64,000 nt of DNA, taken from assembly GCA_002205125.1 (NCBI GenBank), contig NIOE01000010.1, positions 310,001-374,000 on the forward strand. Reading direction: 5' to 3'. This document shows, piece by piece, positions 10,473-18,793 of the stretch. A program made the position numbers and the translations under genes. The DNA is from Roseateles noduli. GTDB lineage: Bacteria > Pseudomonadota > Gammaproteobacteria > Burkholderiales > Burkholderiaceae_C. Every line of letters begins with the position of its first letter. Position 1 is the first letter of the stretch. Under the pieces are notes generated by a model. The model was not told the DNA's origin, made no database searches, and worked only from the letters and a program-made list of their open reading frames with translations.

Positions 10473-10547
10473 GGGTGCGATTGTAGGCGGGGCGGCCCGG
10501 TCATCCGGGGCGCGGGGTTCCTGGGAACGGCTGGGGGAGCCGCGTGG

Positions 10548-11774
10548 TCACACGGTGGGGGGCGTTGGCGTCGCGGAGGCCGCTTCCGGGTGTTCCGGTC
10601 TCAGCCGCAGCCGGAGATCGCCCCCGACCGGGCGGCAGTCGACCATCCGGAAGCGCGGCGCGCCGGCCAGCGCCGTCAGGCCGCCCAGGTCGACCATGCC
10701 CCGGCCTTCGCCCAGCAGCATAGGCGCCATGTAGATCAGGAGTTCGTCGATCAGTCCCGATCGAAGCAGCGAACCGTTGAGCTTGTAGCCGGCCTCGATG
10801 TGGAGCTCGTTGATCTGGCGACGGCCGAGGTCGCGGATCGCCGCCCCGAGGTCGACCTTGCCCCGGACCGGATCGGCCACGGACACCAGTTCAGCCCCTT
10901 GCGCCGCCAGCGCGGCGCCGCGCTCGCCGGGCTCGGCCAGCGCGTGATAGATCAGCAGTTGTCCGGGCGGCGCCAGCAGCCGTGCGGCCGGTGACAGCTC
11001 CAGACGGGAGTCGATCAGCACGCGTTGCGGTTGCAGCACGGTCTCGACGTCCCGGACGTCCATGCGCGGATCGTCCTCGCGCGCGGTGCCGATGCCGGTC
11101 AGGACCGCGCCGGCGCGGCGGCGCCAGGCATGGCCGTCCCGGCGCGCCTCGGGGCCGGTGATCCACTGGCTGACGCCGTTTGAGAGCGCCGTCCGCCCGT
11201 CGAGGGACGCGGCGATTTTCATCCGCACGAAGGGGCGCCCGTGCTGCATCCGGGTCAGGAAACCGATGTTGAGCTCTCGCGCCTCGACGGCGCTGGGGTG
11301 GTCGGTCGCGAGCACCTCCGTCGCGATGCCGGCGGCGCGCATGCGCGCGAGGCCCTGGCCGGCGACCTGCGGATTGGGGTCACCGAGCGCGACGACGACC
11401 CGGCCGACGCCGGCCGCGATCAAGGCGTCGCAGCAGGGCGGTGTGCGCCCGTGGTGGGCGCAGGGTTCCAGCGTGACGTACACGGTGGCGCCGCGCACGT
11501 CCTGACCCCGGGCCTGGGCATCGCGCAGGGCCATGACTTCGGCATGGGCCTGGCCGGCCGCCTGCGTGTGACCCTGGCCGAGCACGCGATCCTGGCCGTC
11601 GACAATGACGCAGCCGACGCGCGGGTTCGGATCGGTCAGTCCGACCGCGTCCTGGGCCAGGCGCACGGCCTGGGCCATCCAGCGGTCGTCGCGCGAGGTC
11701 GGCGCGTGCGAGGATGTGTCGGGGTGTGCGTCGGGGTGTGGGTCGGGGTGGGCAGACGATGGGACTTCTTGCAT
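10548..11774 (-). CDS. ribD: Bifunctional pyrimidine deaminase/reductase RibD
   Basis: Second and third steps of riboflavin synthesis: deamination of the pyrimidinone, then NADPH reduction of the ribosyl group. The deaminase domain has the zinc motif HAEVMAL and [12 protein letters not shown]; the reductase domain begins with [16 protein letters not shown], includes [15 protein letters not shown], and ends near [10 protein letters not shown]. Starting at ATG 11774 gives 408 aa, a little longer than usual because of an N-terminal His-Pro-Asp repeat encoded by a GGGTGT-like repeat. The reading frame is open upstream straight into the prepilin gene, with no stop between. RibD may thus be made from its own start or as the C-terminal part of a 568-aa fusion. 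A ribE (riboflavin synthase) gene, often found after ribD in relatives, is absent here. Confidence 0.93.
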   Translation of the reverse strand: MQEVPSSAHPDPHPDAHPDTSSHAPTSRDDRWMAQAVRLAQDAVGLTDPNPRVGCVIVDGQDRVLGQGHTQAAGQAHAEVMALRDAQARGQDVRGATVYVTLEPCAHHGRTPPCCDALIAAGVGRVVVALGDPNPQVAGQGLARMRAAGIATEVLATDHPSAVEARELNIGFLTRMQHGRPFVRMKIAASLDGRTALSNGVSQWITGPEARRDGHAWRRRAGAVLTGIGTAREDDPRMDVRDVETVLQPQRVLIDSRLELSPAARLLAPPGQLLIYHALAEPGERGAALAAQGAELVSVADPVRGKVDLGAAIRDLGRRQINELHIEAGYKLNGSLLRSGLIDELLIYMAPMLLGEGRGMVDLGGLTALAGAPRFRMVDCRPVGGDLRLRLRPEHPEAASATPTPPTV

Positions 11775-12254
11775 GGCGCGGAGTCTAGCGGCGCGACCCG
11801 GGGGAAGCTGGAGCCATCCGGAGAGGGCCGGATCGTTGAGGGGGAGCAGGCTGTCGAGCGTGACGGACCGGGCCTGGCCGGTGCGGTCCGTCCATTGGAC
11901 GCGCAGCCGCACGGGGCGCAAGGGCAGGGCGACCGATCCCGCATCCAGCGCGTCCCCGTCGGCGCGGCCGAAGGCGTCGTCCGTGAGCGTCGCGCTGCCC
12001 GCGACGGAGAAGCCGATGTCCGGGCCTTCCCAGTTCAGCGTCGGGGAGGGCGCGTCCGGCTGCCAGCGCCAGCGTTCGAGTTCGTTGCGGGCGAGGCGCA
12101 GGGCCTGGTCGTGGTGACGTGCTTCGTCGGCGGCGACGCGCAGCCGGACCTGCAGCGTCATCAGGGCGACTGCGGCGATCGACAGCAGCACCAGTGCGAC
12201 CAGGGCTTCGATGAGGGTGAATCCGCGGTGTGTCTTCATCGCATCGGTCTTCAT
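11775..12254 (-). CDS. PilV/GspI-like minor prepilin, in frame with ribD (no stop codon)
   Basis: The N-terminus is a type IV prepilin: short basic leader, then G before FTLIEALVALVLLSIAAVAL with Glu at +5, the site for prepilin peptidase cleavage and methylation. The globular part extends to about SLLPLNDPALSGWLQLPPG. ATG 12254 overlaps the pilX-like stop as ATGA. The expected stop is absent: the frame continues into RibD. A TAG at 11785-11787 lies one frame away, just before the RibD start, so a single-base indel (natural or a sequence error) would restore a separate gene of about 155 codons. Reported here as the prepilin portion only. Confidence 0.75.
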
Positions 12255-13441
12255 CGCGTCGGTGTCCAGCCGCCGGGCACGGGCAGGAAGCTGCCCATCT
12301 GCCGATGGATGCGATAGAGGACGGCGGCATCGTGGATCAACTGGACCGAGCCCGCCTTGGTCACCGGGACCTCGCTGACCAGCGCTCCGCGCAGCGATGT
12401 CGGCTGATCCGCAGGCGGATGCCAATCCACGCCGTTGGCTGCGTAGATCACGCCTTGCGGGTGACCGGCGGCGAGCAGGTCCAGTCGTCCGTCGACGACC
12501 AGCACCAGCGGCGTGCCGTCGAGCGCCGAAGCCGGCCACTGGGTCAGACGGGCGTCGCCGTCGATCCAGATCAGGCGACGGCCGCGCGCCAGCGCCTGGG
12601 CGAGTGGTCCGCTGCAATCGTCGGTGCAGCGCAGTCGCGTGATGGCGGGTTGGTCCCGGTAGCGGCTGGACGGGTAACCGAAGACCCGCAGGAAGCTGCC
12701 GGGCCCTTCAATCAGGGCGGATGGCGGCGGCAGGCGCAGCGCGCTGAGGAGCGCCAGCTGCTGGGCGTTCTCCGTCACGCCGATCGGTCCGCCGGAGAGG
12801 TCGTCGCAGTCCGCGCGCCGGTCGCTGCAACCGCGCACGATGAGCTTCAGCTGTCCGACCCCGCCCGCGTCGACGAACCGGATGCTGAACTGCGGTTGCG
12901 CCTCGCCGTCGGCGCGTGGACCGGCCGTGGCATCCCATGGCGTACCGGGCGTGGCGGCGCAGCGGCAGGACCACCGCAGCGGACCCGAGTTGGCGCAGGC
13001 CGGCGGCGCTGCGGCCGTTGCAGGGGTCGCCGAGCCGGCCGATCCTGACGGAGGCGGCGGGGCGTGATAGTGCCCGTCCGCGCCGATCAGCAGGAAACGG
13101 CTGCGGAAGTCCGACGACGCCGTGGCGCCCGACCCCGACCCCGACCCCGATCCCGACCCCGATCCCGATCCCGATCCCGATCGCATCGTCGCGGGTCGGC
13201 AGGCGTCGTCGATGGTGCCGCTGTTCAGCAGGGCAAGGGCCCAGGCCATGCCAGATTCGGCGGCTTCGGACGCCGCGGCCGCCCGGAGATCGTTGGCCGC
13301 CACGCGCTGCGCCGTCACCAGTTGCCGCGCCGCCCAGGCGGCTCCGAGCGCGAGCACGGCCAGCAGCACCACGCACACGGTCAGCGTGGCGATACCGCGT
13401 TCCTGCCGGTGTTCCTGCCGGCGTTCCTGTCGTCGGATCAT
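12251..13441 (-). CDS. PilX-like type IV pilus assembly protein
   Basis: A 396-aa protein with a basic N-terminus, then GIATLTVCVVLLAVLALGAAW. This fits the PilX/GspK-like class, which lacks the standard Glu+5 prepilin motif but has a single N-terminal helix. Its size and position between PilW- and PilV-like genes support this. It contains a Gly-Ser run (about residues 89-104) encoded by eight GAYCCC hexamers at 13131-13178, and many Cys residues (CRCAA, CSDRRADC, CTDDC) that suggest disulphides in the periplasm. ATG 13441 overlaps the pilW-like stop as ATGA; the earlier TTG at 13447 is not needed. Confidence 0.72.
   Translation of the reverse strand: MIRRQERRQEHRQERGIATLTVCVVLLAVLALGAAWAARQLVTAQRVAANDLRAAAASEAAESGMAWALALLNSGTIDDACRPATMRSGSGSGSGSGSGSGSGSGATASSDFRSRFLLIGADGHYHAPPPPSGSAGSATPATAAAPPACANSGPLRWSCRCAATPGTPWDATAGPRADGEAQPQFSIRFVDAGGVGQLKLIVRGCSDRRADCDDLSGGPIGVTENAQQLALLSALRLPPPSALIEGPGSFLRVFGYPSSRYRDQPAITRLRCTDDCSGPLAQALARGRRLIWIDGDARLTQWPASALDGTPLVLVVDGRLDLLAAGHPQGVIYAANGVDWHPPADQPTSLRGALVSEVPVTKAGSVQLIHDAAVLYRIHRQMGSFLPVPGGWTPTR
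13131..13178 (-). repeat. Eight GAYCCC hexamers in the pilX-like gene
   Basis: Tandem six-base units (GACCCC or GATCCC) that encode alternating Gly-Ser on the minus strand. In frame; copy-number change would only alter linker length. Confidence 0.85.
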
Positions 13442-14073
13442 GGGCAATCTCCCGAGAGGGCGTCGTTGTGGAGTTGGCTGAGCAGCTCAAGGTGGTGCCT
13501 GGCGCGCGCGTCGTGCGTGGCCTCGGCATCGACGATGACGGTCACCAGGCGCCTGGACAGCGTCGATGGGCAGGTGCCGTCCAGGGGATAGGCCTGGGCG
13601 TCGAGCCGCGCCTCCAGCCGGCTCACGCGCAGCAGGTCGGGATCCGTCAGCGGCTGGTAACGGCCCGCGATCAACTGGTCGATCCGACCCTCGCTCAGCC
13701 GGAAACCGGAGGTCTCGCGGACGCTGCCGGTGCTGGGCGAACCGCCGTCCCGCGCGAAGCTGTAGCTGACCCGGCGCCCCGCGTCCTCCACGGCGACCTC
13801 GGTGAAGGGATTGCGGATGGGGGCGTCGTTCTCGTCCTGCCAGACGCCGTCCTGTGCGCGGTCCCAGAACGCCGCGCGCCGCACATCGCGCAGGATGAGT
13901 TCGGCCATGGCGCGCAGTTCCTGCTGGACCTGAAGCTCCAGCATGAGCCGATGGTGCTCCCCGAGCTGGACACCGGCCATCGAGAAGGCGCCTGCCAGCA
14001 GCAGGAGCCCGATCGTCAGGCCGATCATCAGTTCGACCAGGGTGAAGCCTCGTTGGTTCATCGTTCGGTTCAT
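13438..14073 (-). CDS. PilW-like minor prepilin
   Basis: A 211-aa prepilin with leader MNRTMNQRG and a cleavage site before FTLVELMIGLTIGLLLLAG, with Glu at +5. The PilW-like tail includes LRDVRRAAFWDRA and a C-terminal pair of Cys (CPSTLS, SGDCP). A GGGAG site lies eight bases before ATG 14073; a second ATG at 14061 is possible. It is in the prepilin operon, 30 bp after the pilE-like gene and overlapping the pilX-like gene. Minor prepilins prime or cap type IV pili, or a related secretion pseudopilus. Confidence 0.82.
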   Translation of the reverse strand: MNRTMNQRGFTLVELMIGLTIGLLLLAGAFSMAGVQLGEHHRLMLELQVQQELRAMAELILRDVRRAAFWDRAQDGVWQDENDAPIRNPFTEVAVEDAGRRVSYSFARDGGSPSTGSVRETSGFRLSEGRIDQLIAGRYQPLTDPDLLRVSRLEARLDAQAYPLDGTCPSTLSRRLVTVIVDAEATHDARARHHLELLSQLHNDALSGDCP

Positions 14074-14103
14074 CGTTCCGCTCCCTTCACGGTTCTGCTC
14101 CCT

Positions 14104-14631
14104 TCACTGAGGCCAGCAGGCGGCGGCCTGCTCGACACCCTGGTCGTCGAACCCGGTCGAGGTGGTCGCCCCGAACTCCAGCCGGAGCGTCAACACCCGG
14201 CACCGGCGATCGCCGAGCTGGTTGCCCTGCGCGACGGCCTCCACCTGATACCGCGTCGCATCGGCCTGGACGATGCGCAGTCGATAGAGGCTGCTCCTCG
14301 TCGTCGCGGGTTGCCCCAGGTCCTCCAGCCGGTCGGCGTAGCGAGGGCTGCGCGAGCGGAAGCGCTCCTGCGCGAGCTGGATGGTCTGCAGCGCCTCGCG
14401 CGCCTCGGCGCGTCGGCCCTTCATGACCTGGTCGCGGAATCCGGGCAGCGTCAACGCCGCCAGCACGGCCACGATCGCGAGCACCGTCAGCAGTTCGATC
14501 AGCGAGAAGCCTCGGCTTCGATCGTGCGTCGCCAGGCGCGCGGCCATGTGGGCCGTGATGAGCGCGGTCGTGGGCGCGGTCATGGGCGCGGTGATGGGCG
14601 CGGTCATGGCCGCCTTGTCGTGCGTATTCAT
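14104..14631 (-). CDS. PilE/GspG-like prepilin with unusually long leader
   Basis: A 175-aa prepilin. The processing site is RG before FSLIELLTVLAIVAVLAALTL, followed by QVMKGRRAEAREALQTIQLAQERF, typical of PilE-like minor pilins, and a C-terminal Cys pair (RRC, AACW). ATG 14631 overlaps the preceding fimT-like stop as ATGA. The leader would then be 41 residues with a Thr-Ala-Pro-Met/Ile repeat encoded by a GCGGTCATGGGC-like repeat, far longer than the usual 5-20. Starts at internal ATGs (for example before AARLATHDRSRG) would give a more normal leader. Either reading keeps the mature protein unchanged. Confidence 0.8.
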   Translation of the reverse strand: MNTHDKAAMTAPITAPMTAPTTALITAHMAARLATHDRSRGFSLIELLTVLAIVAVLAALTLPGFRDQVMKGRRAEAREALQTIQLAQERFRSRSPRYADRLEDLGQPATTRSSLYRLRIVQADATRYQVEAVAQGNQLGDRRCRVLTLRLEFGATTSTGFDDQGVEQAAACWPQ

Positions 14632-15302
14632 GCGCACCTCGGCAGGCGGCTCAGCGCGCCGTCGGGCGTGCAGCTGCGCACGCGCCCCGTGATGCTGACG
14701 ATGTGGCGGACCGATCCGATGCCGGTCATGCGGACCTCGATCGTGCCGCTCACCGACACCGTCCCCTGGCGTCCGCTGAAGAGCATCGAGGGCACGTTCG
14801 AGACGATCTCCGCCTGGCCCCGGCCGGCCTGCCAGCGCATCTGCTTGATCGCCTGCGCGCCGCCGTCGCAGGCTGGCGGGGCGTCCAGCCGGCAATCGCA
14901 GGTGGCGGCGGGCGCGGTGGCGGAGGCGGTGGCGCCGGAGACGCTCGATGCCACGGCGCCGGTGTGCACGACATAGCAGCGGCCGCTGCCGCTCACGGCG
15001 GACGCATCGCCGCCGAAGCGCAGGATCACATTCCGCGCGCCCTGGATCGCTTCGCTGCGGGCGAGCTGGAGGTCGCCGAGGACGGCCTGAGCGGCGTTCG
15101 CGAGCCGCTGGCGCCAGAGCCAGTCGCGCAGGTCGGGCGCCGCGAGCAGGGCCACGAAGGTCACGAGCGCGAGGCTGACCAGGATCTCGATGAGGCTGAC
15201 GCCGCGTGATCCTAGGGTGGGTGCGGCAGCGGGTGCGGCTGCGTGTGCGGCAGCGGGTGCTGCGAGAGGCGGGCGGAGGAACGGAGGCGCGGAGGGCTGC
15301 AA
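14628..15302 (-). CDS. FimT/GspH-like minor prepilin
   Basis: A 224-aa prepilin of the GspH/FimT family. The processing site is RG before VSLIEILVSLALVTFVALLAA with Glu at +5; then DWLWRQRLANAAQAVLGDLQLARSEAIQ is the FimT-type second region, and the C-terminus carries Cys residues (RSCTP, PRCA). The only start in frame is TTG 15302, preceded by GGGAG at seven-base spacing. This gives an Ala/Pro-rich 33-residue leader. First gene of the five-prepilin operon; a hairpin overlaps its ribosome-binding site. Confidence 0.78.
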   Translation of the reverse strand: MQPSAPPFLRPPLAAPAAAHAAAPAAAPTLGSRGVSLIEILVSLALVTFVALLAAPDLRDWLWRQRLANAAQAVLGDLQLARSEAIQGARNVILRFGGDASAVSGSGRCYVVHTGAVASSVSGATASATAPAATCDCRLDAPPACDGGAQAIKQMRWQAGRGQAEIVSNVPSMLFSGRQGTVSVSGTIEVRMTGIGSVRHIVSITGRVRSCTPDGALSRLPRCA

Positions 15303-15307
15303 GGAAG

Positions 15308-15342
15308 ATCTCCCGAAGAGTTGCTGAGAACTCTAGGGAGAT
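15308..15342 (-). promoter_or_regulatory. Hairpin covering the fimT ribosome-binding site
   Basis: In the transcribed leader of the prepilin operon, arms of seven (ATCTCCC/GGGAGAT) and six (AGAGTT/AACTCT) bases with a GA/A asymmetry surround a six-base loop. The promoter-distal outer arm contains the GGGAG that should bind the ribosome for the TTG at 15302. This could limit translation of the operon, in the manner of a thermometer or protein-controlled leader. The structure is seen in the sequence; the function is inference. Confidence 0.4.
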
Positions 15343-15530
15343 GGCCCGCATGGCGCTTCGCCTTCAGGAGGGAAGCGGCGACCCGCTGAAGGGGGCCGGC
15401 TTTTGGGGGAGAAATCGGGCGGACCACGAGCGAAAAGGCCGCGATGGGGGATGCGCCTGAAATGCTCGTGAAGGGCGCGTGATCCCAGATCGCGCGCTGA
15501 CGAACTCAGCGCCGATTCAGCCGCGTTCGC

Positions 15531-15974
15531 TCAGATGTCGCGGATCAACTGCCGGAACTCGTCGACGTCCTCGAACGACCGGTACACCGACGCGAAGCGC
15601 ACGTAGGCGACCTTGTCGATCCGCTTGAGCTCGCGCATCACGTGCTCGCCCAGCTTGGTCGACGGGATCTCGCGCACGCCCGTGCTCAGGAGCTTCTCCT
15701 GGATGCGCTCCAGCGCCGCGTCGATCTGCTCGATGCTCACCGGGCGCTTGCGCAGCGCCAGCGTCATCGACGCGCGCAGCTTGCCCATGTCGAACTCGGC
15801 GCGCGTGCCGTCCTTCTTCACGACCATGGGCAGCGCGATGTCCGCGCGCTCATAGGTCGTGAATCGCTTGTCACAGGACTGGCAGCGACGGCGGCGACGC
15901 ACCACGTCGCCTTCGTCGGACTCCCGGGTCTCCGACACTTGCGTGTCGCCGTGACCGCAGAACGGGCATCGCAT
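15531..15974 (-). CDS. nrdR: Transcriptional repressor NrdR
   Basis: Nucleotide-sensing repressor of ribonucleotide reductase genes. At 147 aa it has normal length. The N-terminal zinc ribbon has [11 protein letters not shown] and [13 protein letters not shown]; the ATP-cone follows from about residue 48 ([18 protein letters not shown]) and ends with [18 protein letters not shown]. It lies 16 bp after glyA, the usual betaproteobacterial arrangement. Confidence 0.97.
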   Translation of the reverse strand: MRCPFCGHGDTQVSETRESDEGDVVRRRRRCQSCDKRFTTYERADIALPMVVKKDGTRAEFDMGKLRASMTLALRKRPVSIEQIDAALERIQEKLLSTGVREIPSTKLGEHVMRELKRIDKVAYVRFASVYRSFEDVDEFRQLIRDI

Positions 15975-15990
15975 GCGCCGCGGACCCGCT

Positions 15991-17241
15991 TCAGCGGTAG
16001 ACCGGGAACTGACGCGTCAGCTCGGCCACCTGCTCGCGCACGCGGGCCAGGTTGGCCTCGTCGTGCGGGTTGTCCAGCACGTCGGCGATCAGGTGGGCGG
16101 TCTTGCGGACCTGCTCCTCCTTGAAGCCGCGCGTGGTCATCGCCGGCGTGCCCAGACGGACGCCGCTGGTCACCATCGGCTTCTGCGGGTCGTTCGGGAT
16201 GCCGTTCTTGTTGCAGGTCATGTGGGCCGCGCCCAGGATGGCCTCGGCTTCCTTGCCGGTCAGGTTCTTCGGACGCAGGTCCACCAGCATCACGTGGCTT
16301 TCCGTGCCGCCGGAGACGATGCGCAGGCCGCGCTCGATCAGCGTGTCGGCCAGCACCTTGGCGTTGGCGACGACCTGCTGCTGGTAGGCCTTGAACTCGG
16401 GCGTCAGCGCTTCCTTGAAGGCCACCGCCTTGCCGGCGATCACGTGCATCAGCGGTCCGCCCTGGATGCCGGGGAAGATCGCCGAGTTGATCTTCTTGGC
16501 GATCGCCTCGTCGTTGGTCAGGATGATGCCGCCGCGCGGGCCGCGCAGGCTCTTGTGCGTCGTGGAGGTCACGACGTCGGCATGCGGCAGCGGGTTCGGG
16601 TAGACGCCCGCGGCGATCAGGCCGGCGTAGTGCGCCATGTCAACCATGAAGTAGGCGCCGATCTCCTTGGCGATCCTGCCGAAGCGCTCGAAGTCGATGC
16701 GCAGCGAGTAGGCCGACGCGCCGGCAATGATCAGCTTGGGCTTCTTCTCGCGCGCCAGCGCTTCCATCGCGTCGTAGTCGATGGCTTCGTTGGCGTCCAG
16801 GCCGTAGGAGATGACGTTGAACCACTTGCCGCTCATGTTCAGCGCCATGCCGTGGGTCAGGTGGCCGCCTTCGGCCAGGCTCATGCCCATGATGGTGTCG
16901 CCGGGCTGCAGCAGCGCGAAGAACACGCCCTGGTTGGCCTGCGAGCCGCTGTTGGGCTGCACGTTGGCGAACTCGGCGCCGTAGAGCTGCTTCAGGCGGT
17001 CGATCGCCAGCTGCTCGACGATGTCCACGTATTCGCAGCCGCCGTAGTAGCGCTTGCCGGGATAGCCCTCGGCGTACTTGTTGGTCAGCTGGCTGCCCTG
17101 GGCTTCCATCACCGCCGGAGAGGTGTAGTTCTCCGAGGCGATCAGCTCGATGTGGTCTTCCTGGCGCCGGGTCTCCTGCTGGATGGCGGCGAAGACTTCG
17201 GCATCGACGGTGGCGAGGGTCTGTTGGGTGCGGTCAAACAT
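15991..17241 (-). CDS. glyA: Serine hydroxymethyltransferase
   Basis: PLP enzyme that interconverts serine and glycine with tetrahydrofolate as one-carbon carrier. At 416 aa it has family length. Visible elements are [21 protein letters not shown] near the N-terminus, [15 protein letters not shown], and the PLP-lysine motif [16 protein letters not shown]. It heads the leftward glyA-nrdR block. The start ATG 17241 begins the expected N-terminal sequence. Confidence 0.98.
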   Translation of the reverse strand: MFDRTQQTLATVDAEVFAAIQQETRRQEDHIELIASENYTSPAVMEAQGSQLTNKYAEGYPGKRYYGGCEYVDIVEQLAIDRLKQLYGAEFANVQPNSGSQANQGVFFALLQPGDTIMGMSLAEGGHLTHGMALNMSGKWFNVISYGLDANEAIDYDAMEALAREKKPKLIIAGASAYSLRIDFERFGRIAKEIGAYFMVDMAHYAGLIAAGVYPNPLPHADVVTSTTHKSLRGPRGGIILTNDEAIAKKINSAIFPGIQGGPLMHVIAGKAVAFKEALTPEFKAYQQQVVANAKVLADTLIERGLRIVSGGTESHVMLVDLRPKNLTGKEAEAILGAAHMTCNKNGIPNDPQKPMVTSGVRLGTPAMTTRGFKEEQVRKTAHLIADVLDNPHDEANLARVREQVAELTRQFPVYR

Positions 17242-17635
17242 GATGATGTCGGCTCAAGGGTTGGCGCCGCCCGCCCGGCAGCGCGTGGTCGCGATCGCGG
17301 GTCGGGGATGACGGCGAGACGGCGACGGCTGTCGGAACGACGGCGGCCCAGGCGAACGGCACGGACAGCCGGAGACGTCCCCGGCCGTTCGCGCTTCCCG
17401 GTGGTGGCCCACCTCGGGCGACGCCTGTGCGGAGACAGGATCGTCTCCGGGCAGGGCGCCCTGATCGCCAGTTGCGCGAAGCCCGCAGTGTAGCCGCACC
17501 GTCGAGGGGCGCAGGCCATCCCGTGACATTGTTCCCACGGCAGGGGGGTCAAGGGGGCGAAGGCTTCGCCCAATGAAGAACGGGTTCCGATGGGAACCCG
17601 TTCTCAGAAACGCCTCGAAGGCGCGGCTCGAACGA
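17242..17635. other. Intergenic region without a gene
   Basis: 394 bp between the lytic transglycosylase stop and the glyA start. It holds the probable glyA promoter/leader and, near its right end, two adjacent hairpins: GGGCGAAG/CTTCGCCC at 17555-17571 and a 12-bp perfect stem at 17577-17604. No convincing coding sequence or glycine riboswitch consensus was seen. Confidence 0.6.
17577..17604 (-). terminator. Probable terminator after the lytic transglycosylase gene
   Basis: Perfect 12-bp inverted repeat, AGAACGGGTTCC and GGAACCCGTTCT, around a four-base GATG loop, 31 bp beyond the stop of the leftward transglycosylase gene. The tail on the minus strand is only weakly T-rich (TTCATT), so it may need Rho or act mainly as an mRNA 3' end. 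A second hairpin lies at 17555-17571. Confidence 0.6.
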
Positions 17636-18487
17636 TCAGCGCATCACGGCGGTCATCGCGACCTGTTCGCCGGTCGAAGCCGGCGCGGATGCCGGCTCGC
17701 GGATCGGGCGCGGCGCCGACGGGCTGACGTTGCGGCCCTGGGCGACGGCCTTCAGCAGGTCCTGCTCGGCCAGCACGCGCGAGGCGTAGCCGGTGTCGTC
17801 GGGCAGGTTGGCCGCGCCGACGTAGCGACGCAGGCCTTCCTCGAGGCTGCCGGCGCGCTGGATGCATTCCTTCAGCACCTGCACGCCCACGCGCAGGTTG
17901 GTGACGGGGTCGAAGGCAGCGAAGTTGCCGCCGAAGGCCTCGTACTTGTCGTCATGCACGCGCGTCATCACCTGCATCAGGCCCTGGGCGCCGACGGCGC
18001 TCTGGGCGAAGGGGTTGAATCCGGACTCGATCGCCATGATGGACAGGATCAGCGTCGGCTCGACGCGGGCGCGCTGGCCGACTTCCCAGGCTTCCTTGAC
18101 CAGGCGGCTGACCGGCTCCGGCGCGACGCGGTAGCGCCGGGCCAGGTAGTTGGCCACCAGCGCCTGCTGGCGGGTGAGCTCCTTCGGATCGACCGCGGTG
18201 GCGCGGCTGATCGCGTCGGGCTCGGCCATCAGGGCGAGCACGTCGCCGGAGGCTTCGACGCGCGCTTCGTGGCGGGCGTTGAGCCATCCCAGCACCTGGC
18301 CTTCCAGTTGCTGGCGCAGGTCGGCCTGGCTGGCGAAGACCAGCCCGACGGCGACGACGGCGAAGCCCACCAGGGCGAGCGTGTTGTGGCTGACGACCAG
18401 GAGGCCCTGGCCGATGTCCTTGACGAAAAGCACCAGGGCGGCTTGCGCCTGGCGGGGCAGGGATAGCAGGTCTGAACGCGCTGTCAT
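17636..18487 (-). CDS. Membrane-anchored lytic transglycosylase (SLT domain)
   Basis: A 283-aa protein with one N-terminal membrane helix (about 29-47, TLALVGFAVVAVGLVFA) and a soluble-lytic-transglycosylase domain from about residue 130. The catalytic Glu is in IMAIESGFNPFAQS, followed by GAQGLMQVM, and the C-terminal part has the AANLPDDTGYASRVL repeat-like element. It should cleave peptidoglycan glycan strands in the periplasm. ATG 18487 is chosen because AGAAAGGAGT lies just upstream; the longer reading runs into unrelated sequence. Confidence 0.88.
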   Translation of the reverse strand: MTARSDLLSLPRQAQAALVLFVKDIGQGLLVVSHNTLALVGFAVVAVGLVFASQADLRQQLEGQVLGWLNARHEARVEASGDVLALMAEPDAISRATAVDPKELTRQQALVANYLARRYRVAPEPVSRLVKEAWEVGQRARVEPTLILSIMAIESGFNPFAQSAVGAQGLMQVMTRVHDDKYEAFGGNFAAFDPVTNLRVGVQVLKECIQRAGSLEEGLRRYVGAANLPDDTGYASRVLAEQDLLKAVAQGRNVSPSAPRPIREPASAPASTGEQVAMTAVMR

Positions 18488-18793
18488 GCGACTCCTTTCT
18501 CCGACCACACCCGGTGTCCGTCTGGCGAGCCGCTCGAAGCGTCCACTCGCGGAACAGCCACCTGGGGGTGGTGATAATGGGCCGGCTCGGGCGTCGTCGA
18601 CGGCCTGGAGGGCTCTCAGAGGGCTCCAGGCTCTTGATGCGACAGACGGGCGATCCAGCGTCCATTGGCAGCACACCGGTTTTGCGTCCCACAGCAAAGA
18701 CCGGGATAACCCTGGGGTCAGGGCAGGGCGCGATTTTATGGATCAAAAATAACCCGTCAACCGTATGGGCCTTGTTCTTAACTACTTTTGGTT
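18488..18793. other. Divergent intergenic region without a gene
   Basis: 306 bp between the leftward transglycosylase gene and rightward ubiD. It becomes AT-richer toward ubiD (TTTTATGGATCAAAAATAACC region, 18733-18753), where the ubiD promoter probably lies. It contains a strong nested hairpin at 18603-18631 (outer GCCTGGAG/CTCCAGGC, inner CTCT/AGAG). No coding sequence was recognised. Confidence 0.55.

Noticed and set aside
10473-10547. FMN riboswitch before ribB
   Set aside because: The gap is only 75 bp and has none of the conserved riboswitch segments; ribB is probably read from an upstream promoter.
12916-14976. Plus-strand frame of 686 codons across the pilin genes
   Set aside because: It crosses four well-supported minus-strand prepilin genes and has no recognisable domain.
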